From: an uncultured Bacteroides sp.
GTDB taxonomy: Bacteria; Bacteroidota; Bacteroidia; Bacteroidales; Bacteroidaceae
DNA: 35,924 bases
NCBI RefSeq assembly: GCF_959029255.1
Contig: NZ_CAUFUE010000040.1
Span: forward strand, 1-35,924
Direction: 5' to 3'
Position numbers and translations under genes: made by a program. This document shows, piece after piece, positions 8,663 through 16,266 of this stretch; within the stretch, counting starts at the first letter, position 1; each line of letters begins with the position of its first letter. Below the pieces are notes generated by a model, which saw only the letters and a list, made by a program, of their open reading frames with translations, made no database searches and was not told where the DNA came from.

Positions 8663-9370
8663 CTATTTCTCTTCTGTTGTCCCCGGTGCGGTATACATTT
8701 CCGTCACATCGGTTATCTGATGGTCGGCACAACGATATACCCGTCCCGGATATTCCCAAAGCAACTGCATGTTGTGGGTTGTCATTATCACCAACGAACC
8801 GGCAGCACTCAAGTAGTGTAAAAGTTGGGTGATGGCAAATCCTGTTTCCACATCAAGATTCCCGGTAGGCTCATCGGCAAGGACTATCGCGGGAGAGTTG
8901 AGCACGGCACGTGCAATCACAATACGTTGTTGTTCGCCACCCGAAAGTTCGTTTGGATACTTATATCCTTTATTGCCCATTCCCACCAGTTGCAAAACTT
9001 CGTCGATACGGTCTTTTATCTCTCCCTTGTTCTTCCAGCCTGTAGCCCGAAGTACAAATTCAAGATTATCGTGCACCGTGCGGTCGGTGAGCAACTGAAA
9101 ATCCTGGAAAACGATGCCCAACTTGCGTCGTAACTCGGGGATATACTTGCGCTTGATGTGCAGCATATCATAGCCCAGCACTTCTGCTTCACCCGAAGTT
9201 ATATCGAGTTCACCATAGAAAGTTTTAAGCAGACTAGTCTTGCCGGAACCGACTTTGCCAATGAGATATACAAACTCTCCCTTGTTCAGTTCGAGGTTCA
9301 CATCGCTTAGTACACACAAATCCTGCTGGTGTATCTCTACGTCTTTATATCTTATCAGCGTATCGTCCAT
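8663..9370 (-). CDS. ftsE: FtsE-like ABC transporter ATP-binding protein
   Basis: This 235-residue ABC ATPase has Walker A GKVGSGKT (38-45), Q-loop GIVFQDFQLL (about 86-94), signature LSGGEQQ (142-148), Walker B IVLADEPTGNLD (162-173) and the switch His in MTTHN. The short linker and ADEPTGNLD signature fit the FtsE/LolD/MacB group, and Bacteroides genomes usually annotate this protein as FtsE, which with FtsX couples ATP hydrolysis to septal peptidoglycan hydrolase activation. No ftsX is adjacent. It lies between hisIE (20-base gap) and lysC (35-base gap), so it is probably co-transcribed with amino-acid genes. LolD-like assignment cannot be excluded from motifs alone. Confidence 0.82.
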   Translation of the reverse strand: MDDTLIRYKDVEIHQQDLCVLSDVNLELNKGEFVYLIGKVGSGKTSLLKTFYGELDITSGEAEVLGYDMLHIKRKYIPELRRKLGIVFQDFQLLTDRTVHDNLEFVLRATGWKNKGEIKDRIDEVLQLVGMGNKGYKYPNELSGGEQQRIVIARAVLNSPAIVLADEPTGNLDVETGFAITQLLHYLSAAGSLVIMTTHNMQLLWEYPGRVYRCADHQITDVTEMYTAPGTTEEK

Positions 9371-9390
9371 TATGATAGTTATACCTTAAT

Positions 9391-10002
9391 TTAGTGTTTC
9401 TTCCAGTTTGCACTATGGCGTTCTTCCAACTCACGCGCCAAGTCTTCAATGCGATAGCCTTTGGAAGTGAGCAGCACGATGAGGTGGTAGAGCAAATCGG
9501 CACCTTCGTAAATCAAACGTTCATCCGTACCGTTGCAAGCTTCGATAACTGTTTCAACAGCTTCCTCGCCTACTTTCTGGGCCATCTTATTGACACCGGA
9601 CTGAAACAAACTGGTGGTATAAGAACCTTCGGGCATTTCGTTGTGGCGCTTTTCAATGAAATCCTGAAGAAGCTTCAAAAACATGACGGGCTGCTCGTTT
9701 TTCTCACCCCAACAAGTATCTGTACCCGTATGGCAAACAGGACCGACAGGATGCACTTGAATAAGCAATGTATCCTGATCGCAGTCCTCCTTCATGGAAA
9801 CCACATTCAGAAAGTTACCACTCTCCTCACCTTTCGTCCAAAGACGGTTTTTCGTACGGCTAAAGAAAGTCACCTTTCCGGTTTCTACCGTCTTGTTGTA
9901 TGCTTCCTGATTCATGAAGCCCAGCATCAGCACCTTAGCGGTGTCTGCATCTTGTATAATAGCCGGAATAAGTCCGTTCATTTTGTCAAAATCCAACATC
10001 AT
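9391..10002 (-). CDS. hisI: Bifunctional phosphoribosyl-AMP cyclohydrolase / phosphoribosyl-ATP pyrophosphatase
   Basis: This 203-residue HisIE fusion catalyses steps 2 and 3 of histidine synthesis. The N-terminal HisI part (1-110) has the metal site residues in DCDQD (73-77) and Cys90/Cys97 in the CHTGTDTCWG motif. The C-terminal HisE part (about 125-200) has the helix with GVNKMAQKVGEEAVE and the Asp/Glu residues that bind Mg2+. Two ATGs are adjacent (10000-10002 and 9997-9999); the first is used here. Upstream, between hisF and this gene, lie AAATCGT heptad repeats. It is full length for a fused HisIE. Confidence 0.95.
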   Translation of the reverse strand: MMLDFDKMNGLIPAIIQDADTAKVLMLGFMNQEAYNKTVETGKVTFFSRTKNRLWTKGEESGNFLNVVSMKEDCDQDTLLIQVHPVGPVCHTGTDTCWGEKNEQPVMFLKLLQDFIEKRHNEMPEGSYTTSLFQSGVNKMAQKVGEEAVETVIEACNGTDERLIYEGADLLYHLIVLLTSKGYRIEDLARELEERHSANWKKH

Positions 10003-10040
10003 TTTATTTACGATTTAGCTATTTACGATTTACGATTCAT
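10003..10040 (-). repeat. AAATCGT heptad repeats before hisIE
   Basis: On the plus strand ATTTACGATTT occurs at 10006-10016 and 10021-10031, with a further overlapping copy to 10038. Read along the transcript it is a run of AAATCGT-like heptads directly ahead of the start codon. Related copies lie before hisA (11589-11620), more diverged before hisF (10834-10865), and before resB (28929-28966). Confidence 0.7.
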
Positions 10041-10077
10041 ATTACTGTTTGAATGACCGGAGATTTATAATCCTCCT

Positions 10078-10833
10078 TTATCTTCTCATCGCGATACCTT
10101 GGGCACAAAGATACGATTTTAAATCGGGAATTTTAATTTCTCCGAAGTGAAAAACGCTGGCTGCCAAGGCGGCATCTGCTTTTCCTTGCAGAAAGACATC
10201 ACGAAAATGTTCTTTGGCACCTGCTCCGCCTGATGCGATGATGGGAATGGAAAGCCCGTCGGCAAGGGCTGCAAGCGCTTCGTTGGCATAGCCGGTCTTT
10301 ACGCCGTCGTGGTTCATACTTGTAAACAGGATTTCTCCGGCACCACGTTCCTGGGCTTCTTTTGTCCAAGAAAAGAGTTCCTTATCCGTTTCTACACGAC
10401 CGCCATTCAGGTAGCACCACCACCCTTTTTCGGTCTGCTTGGCGTCTACGGCCAACACACACACTTGCGAACCAAAGTTTTTGGCAATCTCATCTATCAG
10501 TTCAGGACGGCGGATGGCGGAAGAATTGATAGAGATTTTGTCGGCACCTGCATTCAGAAGGCGGTCTACATCACTCAACTCATGAATACCTCCACCTACG
10601 GTAAAAGGAATACTGATATTGGCGGCAATGCGTTTTACCAGTTCGGCAAAAGTCTTGCGGCCTTCGAAGCTGGCAGTGATATCCAAAAACACCAACTCAT
10701 CGGCACCTTGCTCGCTATAGGCACGCGCCAACTCAACAGGATCGCCCGCCTGACGCAGGTTTACGAAGTTGGTTCCTTTTACAGTCTGCCCGTCTTTGAT
10801 GTCGAGGCAGGGGATGATTCTCTTTGCTAACAC
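10078..10833 (-). CDS. hisF: Imidazole glycerol phosphate synthase, cyclase subunit
   Basis: This 251-residue (beta/alpha)8 barrel is the cyclase half of IGP synthase; it uses ammonia from HisH to make IGP and AICAR from PRFAR. The catalytic aspartates Asp11 (IPCLDI) and Asp130 (VLAVDAK) are present, and the phosphate-binding loops (GGGIHE near 80, ASGGAG near 222) are intact. The start is GTG (10831-10833); the MLAKRIIPCLD sequence is the standard N-terminus, which supports this start over any internal ATG. It is 32 bases downstream of hisA. Confidence 0.96.
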   Translation of the reverse strand: MLAKRIIPCLDIKDGQTVKGTNFVNLRQAGDPVELARAYSEQGADELVFLDITASFEGRKTFAELVKRIAANISIPFTVGGGIHELSDVDRLLNAGADKISINSSAIRRPELIDEIAKNFGSQVCVLAVDAKQTEKGWWCYLNGGRVETDKELFSWTKEAQERGAGEILFTSMNHDGVKTGYANEALAALADGLSIPIIASGGAGAKEHFRDVFLQGKADAALAASVFHFGEIKIPDLKSYLCAQGIAMRR

Positions 10834-10865
10834 TTTTAATTTATTTATGATTTAAGATTTATGAA

Positions 10866-11585
10866 TCACAAAAAATTCTCCAATTCTTTAAAGGTGATGC
10901 GCCCCTCATACAAAGCCTTACCGAAGATTACGGCAGGTACGCCTGCTGCTTCGAGCCGGCGAATATCATCGGCACAGCTCACCCCTCCGCTGGCTATCAG
11001 ATAGAGGTCGGGATGATGTTCCAATATCTCTTTATATAAAGCGACAGAAGGTCCTTGGAGCATGCCATCACAACTAATATCAGTACAAATAACCTTGCGA
11101 ATACCTCTGTCTACATAATCTGCCAAAAAAGGGAATAGTTCGCAGGAACTTTCATCTTTCCATCCATTGACGGCAATCTTATAGTCTTTTACATCGGCAC
11201 CTAGAATGATTTTTCCCGCTCCATAGGAATCTAGCCAATGGCAGAAGAGGTCCGGGTTCTTAACGGCTACGCTACCGCCTGTCACCATCTGCGCTCCGCT
11301 TTCAAAGGCTATCACCAAATCTTCATCGCTCTTTACCCCACCACCGAAGTCTACTATCAAAGAGGTACGTGAAGTAATCTGTTCCAACGTGCGGTAGTTC
11401 ACCACATGGTGGGAAGCGGCACCGTCAAGATCGACCACATGAAGACGGCGGATACCATGGTCCTCAAGTTCCTTGGCCACTTCAACAGGATTCTCATTGT
11501 ACACTTTCTTACTGTCATAATCACCTTGGGAAAGGCGTACACACTTTCCATCAATGATATCAATGGCGGGGATAAGTTCTATCAT
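10866..11585 (-). CDS. hisA: Phosphoribosylformimino-AICAR-phosphate isomerase
   Basis: This 239-residue half-barrel-repeat enzyme performs the ProFAR-to-PRFAR isomerisation of histidine synthesis. Asp9 (IPAIDIIDGKCVRL) and Asp131 or Asp169 (CTDISCDGM) mark the general acid/base positions, and the two phosphate loops FGGGVKS and ASGGVS are present. It is full length with an ATG start. The 98-base gap before it, after hisH, contains AAATCGT repeats and a 20-bp tandem duplication. Confidence 0.96.
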   Translation of the reverse strand: MIELIPAIDIIDGKCVRLSQGDYDSKKVYNENPVEVAKELEDHGIRRLHVVDLDGAASHHVVNYRTLEQITSRTSLIVDFGGGVKSDEDLVIAFESGAQMVTGGSVAVKNPDLFCHWLDSYGAGKIILGADVKDYKIAVNGWKDESSCELFPFLADYVDRGIRKVICTDISCDGMLQGPSVALYKEILEHHPDLYLIASGGVSCADDIRRLEAAGVPAVIFGKALYEGRITFKELENFL

Positions 11586-11588
11586 CTT

Positions 11589-11660
11589 ATTTACGATTTG
11601 ACGATTTACAATTTACGATTAAAGTTACCTTTATTATTATAAAGTCACCTTTATTACTAT
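11589..11660. repeat. Heptad repeats and 20-bp tandem duplication before hisA
   Basis: ATTTACGATTT at 11589-11599 and ATTTACGATT at 11611-11620 repeat the element seen before hisIE. Directly beyond, AAAGTTACCTTTATTATTAT (11621-11640) and AAAGTCACCTTTATTACTAT (11641-11660) are a head-to-tail 20-bp pair differing at two bases. The function is unknown. Confidence 0.75.
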
Positions 11661-11683
11661 TATTATATAGTAGGGAGATTTCC

Positions 11684-12274
11684 TTATAACTCCAGAAAAT
11701 TCCGCAATATACGTTCGCCCACACTCCCACTCTTTTCAGGATGGAACTGGGTAGCATAATAATTATCCTTATGCAGGGCGGCACTGAATGGCAGTATATA
11801 ATCTGCCACGGCTGCCGTACAGTCATTAACCGGAACATAAAAGCTGTGAACAAAATAAACAAATTCTTCTTTTGTAAAGCCTTTGAATAGTTCACTATTA
11901 GTCTTTGTCAAAGTATTCCAGCCCATGTGGGGTACTTTGTCTTCGTGCCGCTGAGAAACAAAACGCCTGACATCGGTATTGAAAATACCAAGACAATCCA
12001 CATCCCCTTCTTCCGAATGCCTGCACATCAACTGCATACCCAGGCAAATGCCCAGAACCGGTTGGCGCAATTCCTTTATCAGCTTGTCCATACCACTAGA
12101 ACGAAGAAAGCTCATGGTTGTTTCCGCTTCGCCCACTCCGGGAAAAATTACTTTGTCGGCAGCGCGCAACACAACTTCATCCGACGTAATCACAGCTTCC
12201 ACCCCCAAACGCTTCAAAGCGTAATCTACCGAACGGATATTACCGGCATTATATTTGATGACTGCAACCTTCAT
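11684..12274 (-). CDS. hisH: Imidazole glycerol phosphate synthase, glutaminase subunit
   Basis: This 196-residue class I glutamine amidotransferase supplies ammonia to HisF. The triad is visible: nucleophile Cys77 in LGICLGMQLM, and His178 and Glu180 in QFHPEK. The N-terminal KYNAGNIRSV and the oxyanion-loop region FPGVGEA near 44-50 are typical. It is full length. It is 24 bases downstream of purU and first among the his genes, so HisH, HisA, HisF and HisIE are encoded together while the remaining his genes lie outside this window. Confidence 0.96.
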   Translation of the reverse strand: MKVAVIKYNAGNIRSVDYALKRLGVEAVITSDEVVLRAADKVIFPGVGEAETTMSFLRSSGMDKLIKELRQPVLGICLGMQLMCRHSEEGDVDCLGIFNTDVRRFVSQRHEDKVPHMGWNTLTKTNSELFKGFTKEEFVYFVHSFYVPVNDCTAAVADYILPFSAALHKDNYYATQFHPEKSGSVGERILRNFLEL

Positions 12275-12298
12275 TTTTATTCAATTATTCATTATCCG

Positions 12299-13156
12299 TC
12301 AATTAAATATTACGGTTTTATTCTTGTACGCCAACACTTTTCGTTCTATATGCTTCTGTACAGCACGTGAAAGAACTATCTTTTCCAAATCCTTACCTTT
12401 GTTTACCAAGTCCTGTACCGTATCTTTATGGGTGATACGCACTACATCCTGCTCAATGATAGGTCCTGCATCCAGTTCAGTAGTTACATAGTGGCTGGTG
12501 GCACCGATAATCTTCACACCACGCTCAAAAGCCGCATGATAGGGCTTCGCTCCCACAAATGCAGGAAGGAAAGAGTGGTGAATATTGATGATACGGTTGG
12601 GATAGGCATTAATCATCTGCTCTGAAATGACTTGCATATAGCGCGCCAGCACGATGAAGTTGACTTTATGCTTCGCCAGCAATTCCATTTCTCTCTGTTC
12701 CTGTTCCTCTTTGGTTTCTTTTGTTATGGGGAAAAGATAGAAAGGAATACCGAAACGCTCTGCCACATGTTGTAAATCAGGATGATTACTTATTATAAGA
12801 GGAATTTCCACATTCCACTCACCTGCCGTATAGCGCGCCAAGAGGTCGAATAGACAATGAGACATTTTGGACACAAAAATAGCCATACGTGGTTTTGCAT
12901 CTGAAAAGTAAAGACGGAAACTCATTCCGTACTTCTGCGCATACAACGTTGCGAAATAATCTTCTATTTTCTCCTGCGGTACCAGAAATTTCTCCAATTC
13001 CCACTCAATACGCATGAAAAAGATGTTCTCCACATGGTCTACATACTGGTCCAGATAGATAATATTACCTTTATTCACCGTTATAAAATCTGTTACCTCC
13101 GCCAATATGCCCGGTTTGTCTGGGCAGTGAAGTAACAGTTTGGCTGTTTTCATCAT
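12299..13156 (-). CDS. purU: Formyltetrahydrofolate deformylase
   Basis: This 285-residue protein hydrolyses 10-formyl-THF to formate and THF, balancing one-carbon units. The N-terminal ACT domain (about 5-80) starts LLLHCPDKPGILAEV. The C-terminal formyl-transferase fold follows, with NHPDLQ (124-129) and the catalytic Asn191, His193 and Asp229 in NIHHSFLPAF and TTELDAGPI. It is full length for PurU. As the first gene of the eight-gene run it links one-carbon flux to histidine synthesis, where AICAR released by HisF is a formyl acceptor in purine synthesis. That link is inferred from gene order. Confidence 0.94.
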   Translation of the reverse strand: MMKTAKLLLHCPDKPGILAEVTDFITVNKGNIIYLDQYVDHVENIFFMRIEWELEKFLVPQEKIEDYFATLYAQKYGMSFRLYFSDAKPRMAIFVSKMSHCLFDLLARYTAGEWNVEIPLIISNHPDLQHVAERFGIPFYLFPITKETKEEQEQREMELLAKHKVNFIVLARYMQVISEQMINAYPNRIINIHHSFLPAFVGAKPYHAAFERGVKIIGATSHYVTTELDAGPIIEQDVVRITHKDTVQDLVNKGKDLEKIVLSRAVQKHIERKVLAYKNKTVIFN

Positions 13157-13209
13157 CCTTAAATCTCTTTTTATCGTTATCTAATTACAACATTCTCGTT
13201 TTGAGTTCG

Positions 13210-13217
13210 CAAAAATA
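13210..13217 (-). promoter_or_regulatory. -7 element of the purU-his-lys operon
   Basis: Read on the minus strand the sequence is TATTTTTG, a full TAnnTTTG match, about 50 bases before the purU ATG. A near-duplicate GCAAAATAACGA at 13228-13239 repeats the GCAAAAATAACGA containing the element. Confidence 0.6.
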
Positions 13218-13370
13218 ACGATTTATTGCAAAATAACGAACTTTTCGAGCAAGAAGTTTAAAAGATGGCCTAAAATGTTTCGTTTTCTTCAGATGGCATC
13301 TCTTGGGACAGTAGATATTTAGCAGGGATTGATTTGACATACTTGATAATTTCTAATGATATTGTATTTG

Positions 13371-13397
13371 CCACAGAGGACACAGGGACTCACAGAG
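13371..13397 (-). repeat. CACAGAGG-type dispersed repeat, copy 1
   Basis: CCACAGAGGACACAGGGACT followed by CACAGAG is an imperfect reverse complement of the CCTCTGTG triplet at 16473-16501. The two copies face each other across the tRNA/ferritin interval. Confidence 0.6.
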
Positions 13398-13622
13398 CTT
13401 TTAACCGTACAGACGAAATAGCTGAAGTTAAGACTTGGAATATCAATCTGTCAAATTGATTTCAAAACAGCGCTTATCAGACTATTCCTGTCTCAAAACC
13501 GCCCGTTTCTCTGACACGTGCGCTTTCCAAAAATCCCGAAATAGAACGAAAGAGTACGATTTCAGGCATAAATATGCAGCATTTTTATCGAATATCCGCT
13601 GCTTTTACGTTTCCCAAAGGAG

Positions 13623-13732
13623 GGATATTAACTTCCCACACGAGAGTTGTTAACTTCCGACACGAGGGATATTAACTTCCAACAGGATAGATGTTAACTT
13701 CCCTCCCGGGAAAGATGAACTTTTCTCCTGAA
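13623..13732. repeat. Tandem array with exact 22-bp period (TTAACTTCC type)
   Basis: The core TTAACTTCC occurs at 13628-13636, 13650-13658, 13672-13680 and 13694-13702, each exactly 22 bases apart. A diverged fifth copy, TGAACTTTT, lies at 13716-13724 in the same phase. Flanking bases vary (CACACGAG, GACACGAG, AACAGGAT, CTCCCGGG). No coding frame explains it. Confidence 0.85.
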
Positions 13733-14018
13733 AACGCCCCATCTCTCCCGGGAAAAGAGCGTTTTTGCATAACCGACGGACTATTTTCCGGCTATTTGAG
13801 TTGTACGAATTTCTATATTCCGCTATTCATAAGGAAGATATGAATTTTCGTACTCGAATTTCCGCCCACACCCACTAACGGATGGAAATACGCGATTCTC
13901 GGGATGCGGGAAATGCAAAGTGTCATTTCTCAAACTTTTTTTTCACTTTACAATGTTCTCAAAATGAGACTATAAAGTAAATACAGCAAAATTTCTTCAA
14001 AAAAAGTTCATCACAGCT

Positions 14019-14049
14019 ATTGCAGGTTTCAAAGAAATGCCTACCTTTG
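14019..14049 (+). promoter_or_regulatory. Promoter of the tRNA-Asp gene
   Basis: TACCTTTG at 14042-14049 matches the Bacteroides -7 consensus. ATTG at 14019-14022 sits at the -33 position with a 19-base spacer. The predicted start is about 35 bases before the mature tRNA 5' end. Confidence 0.6.
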
Positions 14050-14091
14050 CAACCGCAATCGAGAGAGATAGCGATAATAAAATGAAATACT

Positions 14092-14165
14092 GGTGCGTTA
14101 GTTCAGTTGGTTAGAATACATGCCTGTCACGCATGGGGTCACGGGTTCGAGTCCCGTACGCACCG
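14092..14165 (+). tRNA. tRNA-Asp (anticodon GTC)
   Basis: The acceptor arms GGTGCGT (14092-14098) and ACGCACC (14158-14164) pair fully, with discriminator G at 14165. The anticodon loop CTGTCAC is closed by CATGC/GCATG and gives GTC at 14126-14128. The T arm carries GGGTTCGAGTCCC. The 3' CCA is not encoded (the next bases are CAA), as is common in Bacteroides. Confidence 0.97.
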
Positions 14166-14189
14166 CAAAAGCGAATAGCAAATTAAAGC

Positions 14190-14226
14190 AAAGTTCTGAA
14201 ATCTTATAGATTTCAGAACTTTTTTC
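14190..14226 (+). terminator. Rho-independent terminator after tRNA-Asp
   Basis: AGTTCTGAAATCT (14192-14204) and AGATTTCAGAACT (14208-14220) form a perfect 13-bp stem with a TAT loop, followed directly by a run of six T. It lies between the tRNA and the end of the convergent hypothetical gene. Confidence 0.9.
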
Positions 14227-14232
14227 ATGCTA

Positions 14233-14748
14233 TCATTCTTTCGCCGGGGATATATAATCTTCCTTAATAAATTCATCATATACCTTTTTAGGATGGTCAA
14301 ACGGGGCAACTCCTACCCTGTCTTCATTGAAGTTCTGGCGACGGAATTGTTTCAGCTTTACATTATCCTCAGCATACTCCCTGAGTTTCTTTTTCTCATG
14401 TCCATACAAGGAACTATCCAATACTTCAGAATCCAACAGGCTTTCTTTAGGGGTAATTGAAGGGAGTAATTTCTGCTCCAACAGTCCGCGATATGCACCA
14501 TTATATTCGCACCAAACGCTATCTCCAACCGTAAACAGACGGTAAGTATAACTAGACCATGCTGTTTTAATATTGACCTCACGGGCATAAATCTCGACGG
14601 ATGCTTCCGAATCATAACTCTGGTCACGGATGACAACCAATTTTCTACCCGAGATTTCCTCCTTTATTACAGTCGTCCATCTCTCGCATTTCAGAATCTC
14701 ATTAACGATGTCTGACAGGTTCTCATTGATTTCAAATTGTATCCTCAT
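14233..14748 (-). CDS. Hypothetical protein, 171 residues
   Basis: The family was not recognised. The protein is soluble, with no signal peptide or membrane segment. Residues 1-110 alternate beta-like stretches (KLVVIRDQ, SVEIYAREV, YTYRLFTVGDSVWCEYNG). Residues 115-171 are strongly charged and probably helical (GHEKKKLREYAEDNVKLKQFRR), ending KEDYISPAKE. The frame is uninterrupted and it is the only long frame between the tRNA terminator and the DUF4251 gene. It stands alone on this strand. Confidence 0.65.
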   Translation of the reverse strand: MRIQFEINENLSDIVNEILKCERWTTVIKEEISGRKLVVIRDQSYDSEASVEIYAREVNIKTAWSSYTYRLFTVGDSVWCEYNGAYRGLLEQKLLPSITPKESLLDSEVLDSSLYGHEKKKLREYAEDNVKLKQFRRQNFNEDRVGVAPFDHPKKVYDEFIKEDYISPAKE

Positions 14749-14980
14749 AATCTTTGCCTGTGGGTCAGGACTTATTAGTATTCCCTATTTTATAATTACG
14801 TTTCTAAGATAAGAAAAACAATAATAAAAAACAAGTTAAAACTCATTTATTCAAAGCATTTTGATAGAAATTGTTATAGATGCGCTAACTCTTACATTTA
14901 TTTAAGAATATCATGGCATACTTTTCATTTCCAAATTGTTAACTATCTAAAGAGTTTTAACCAATTAAAAATGAACAATT

Positions 14981-15556
14981 ATGAAACGAATTATTACATT
15001 ATTAGCACTCATACTAGTGAGTTTATCGACTGTAACCTACGCGCAAAGCAGCAGTGAGGTGAAACGTGCGGAACGCAAAGCACAGCGTGATGCAGAAAAA
15101 GCCCGTATCCGCGCTCAGGAAGAACGTGCCTATACAATTGCCGCACGGGCACTGAAGGATAGTAAGTTTGTACTGGAAGCAGACCAACTGGTTTTTAAAA
15201 GAGGACGAAGCGTATTTGTTTCATCAATTACAAATTTTGTAATGATGGATGGTAATCACGCCTCAGTTCAAGTAGCTTCCAACAGTGCTATTGCCGGACC
15301 GAACGGAATAGGTGGCATCACTGTAGACGGCAATGTGAGAGGATTTAAAATCTCTAGTGACAAAAGAGGAAATGTGAATTGCAGTTTTAGCGTACAAGGT
15401 GTTGGAATCTCGGCACAAGTTCATATTACATTAACTCGTGGTGGCAATAAGGCGTCAGCAAGAATCAGTCCGAACTTCCATTCTAATAATCTGACGTTGA
15501 ACGGAAATTTGGTACCATTATCTCAATCGAGTGTTTTCAAAGGACGTTCTTTCTAA
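14981..15556 (+). CDS. DUF4251 domain-containing exported protein
   Basis: This 191-residue protein has a cleavable signal peptide (MKRIITLLALILVSLSTVTYA, probable cut after Ala21) with no lipobox Cys, so it is predicted periplasmic. A charged helix follows (residues 26-50, rich in Arg, Ala, Glu and Lys). Residues 55-190 match the DUF4251 pattern: FVLEADQLVFKRGRSV, TNFVMMDGNHASVQ, then GNVNCSFSVQGVGISAQVHITLT and the LNGNLVPL segment. DUF4251 is a Bacteroidetes family of unknown function. Its own upstream region is about 230 bases. It is followed 77 bases later by the ferritin-like gene on the same strand, but no functional link is shown. Confidence 0.85.
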   Translation: MKRIITLLALILVSLSTVTYAQSSSEVKRAERKAQRDAEKARIRAQEERAYTIAARALKDSKFVLEADQLVFKRGRSVFVSSITNFVMMDGNHASVQVASNSAIAGPNGIGGITVDGNVRGFKISSDKRGNVNCSFSVQGVGISAQVHITLTRGGNKASARISPNFHSNNLTLNGNLVPLSQSSVFKGRSF

Positions 15557-15633
15557 AGGTTTTATCATTTATTTTTTTAAACCAAGTCAGGTTACCGATT
15601 GTTGTATTCCAATAATTCTAAAATTTAACTATT

Positions 15634-16218
15634 ATGATTAATTATGTGGATAGAATGGCCGATGCTTTGGTCGATGTATTGAAGTATTCAAACCAAGATG
15701 TGGAATGGGTGGAACCCGATGATATGAAACCCAATGAGGGTGTGGAAGCTGAATGGTTTTATCCTGCCATTGAAAGTGCAGAATATTCAGAGATTACCGC
15801 TATTTTACAGTACACTCAACAGGAGGCTGTCTTTGAGGACGAAATCGGTGAACTGATGCTCGGCATCGCCCTAGTTGAAATGAAGCATTATGCACATGTA
15901 AGGGATGCTATAGTAGCGCTTGGCGGTACATTACCCAAACCTTACAACAGTAAGAATGTAAATATCGGAGGAACAGTTGTTGAAGCATTGACCCTTGCCG
16001 CCCATTCTGAAGTAGCCACCATCCAATTCTATAAATCCGTAAAGGCTCGCATCACAGCCAGTACAGACACGGCAGATATTGCCCGTAAGTTACTCACAAA
16101 ACTTATTGCAGACGAAAGCCTACATTTGAAGATGCTTACACAGCAATTAAAGAAAGAAATGGGTGACGACAAGAAGTATGATGAGATAATGAAGAAGATT
16201 GTAGAAGACAATAAATGA
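15634..16218 (+). CDS. Ferritin-like diiron-domain protein
   Basis: This 194-residue four-helix-bundle protein is probably cytoplasmic. The metal ligands expected for a ferritin-like fold are present in order: Glu64 (YTQQEAVFEDE), Glu82 and His85 (LVEMKHY), Glu126 (AAHSEVATIQFYKS), and Glu161 and His164 (ADESLHL). The E, ExxH, E, ExxH order suggests a rubrerythrin- or bacterioferritin-like oxidase or peroxidase without a rubredoxin domain. No rubredoxin Cys pairs are seen. A role in iron or peroxide handling is inferred from the fold; the exact subfamily is not certain. Confidence 0.85.
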   Translation: MINYVDRMADALVDVLKYSNQDVEWVEPDDMKPNEGVEAEWFYPAIESAEYSEITAILQYTQQEAVFEDEIGELMLGIALVEMKHYAHVRDAIVALGGTLPKPYNSKNVNIGGTVVEALTLAAHSEVATIQFYKSVKARITASTDTADIARKLLTKLIADESLHLKMLTQQLKKEMGDDKKYDEIMKKIVEDNK

Positions 16219-16225
16219 TAATTTA

Positions 16226-16240
16226 CCGGCGTAGCGCCGG
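16226..16240 (+). terminator. Short GC hairpin after the ferritin-like gene
   Basis: CCGGCG-TAG-CGCCGG is a perfect 6-bp stem eight bases after the stop codon. It is preceded by GATAATTTACC (16216-16226). The same 11-mer precedes another small hairpin (GGGC-AAA-GCCC) at 16810-16834, at the far end of this intergenic block. No strong T-run follows, so termination strength is uncertain. Confidence 0.5.
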
Positions 16241-16266
16241 AGCAGGGTTTCCTTTCGGATGGGGTA

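Larger units (their letters stand above)
13218..14018. other. Long gene-free stretch upstream of tRNA-Asp
   Basis: About 800 bases without a supportable gene. It contains the CACAGAGG-type element (13371-13397), the 22-bp-period array (13623-13732) and two copies of TCCCGGGAAA (13704-13713 and 13746-13755). An open frame at 13435-13653 has no start-site support or recognisable protein character and runs into the array. Nothing else was recognised. Confidence 0.6.

Noticed and set aside
9394..10056. 220-residue frame opposite hisIE
   Set aside because: It is an antisense shadow of a clear HisIE; no family features.
13157..13370. Riboswitch or leader ahead of purU
   Set aside because: The leader is only about 50 bases from the predicted start and shows no recognisable aptamer structure.
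13435..13653. 72-residue open frame
   Set aside because: It has no ribosome-binding or promoter support and no protein-like composition, and it runs into the 22-bp array.
13623..13732. Possible CRISPR array
   Set aside because: The units abut with a 22-bp period and the variable parts are only about 13 bases and similar to each other. There are no unique 30-base spacers and no cas genes.
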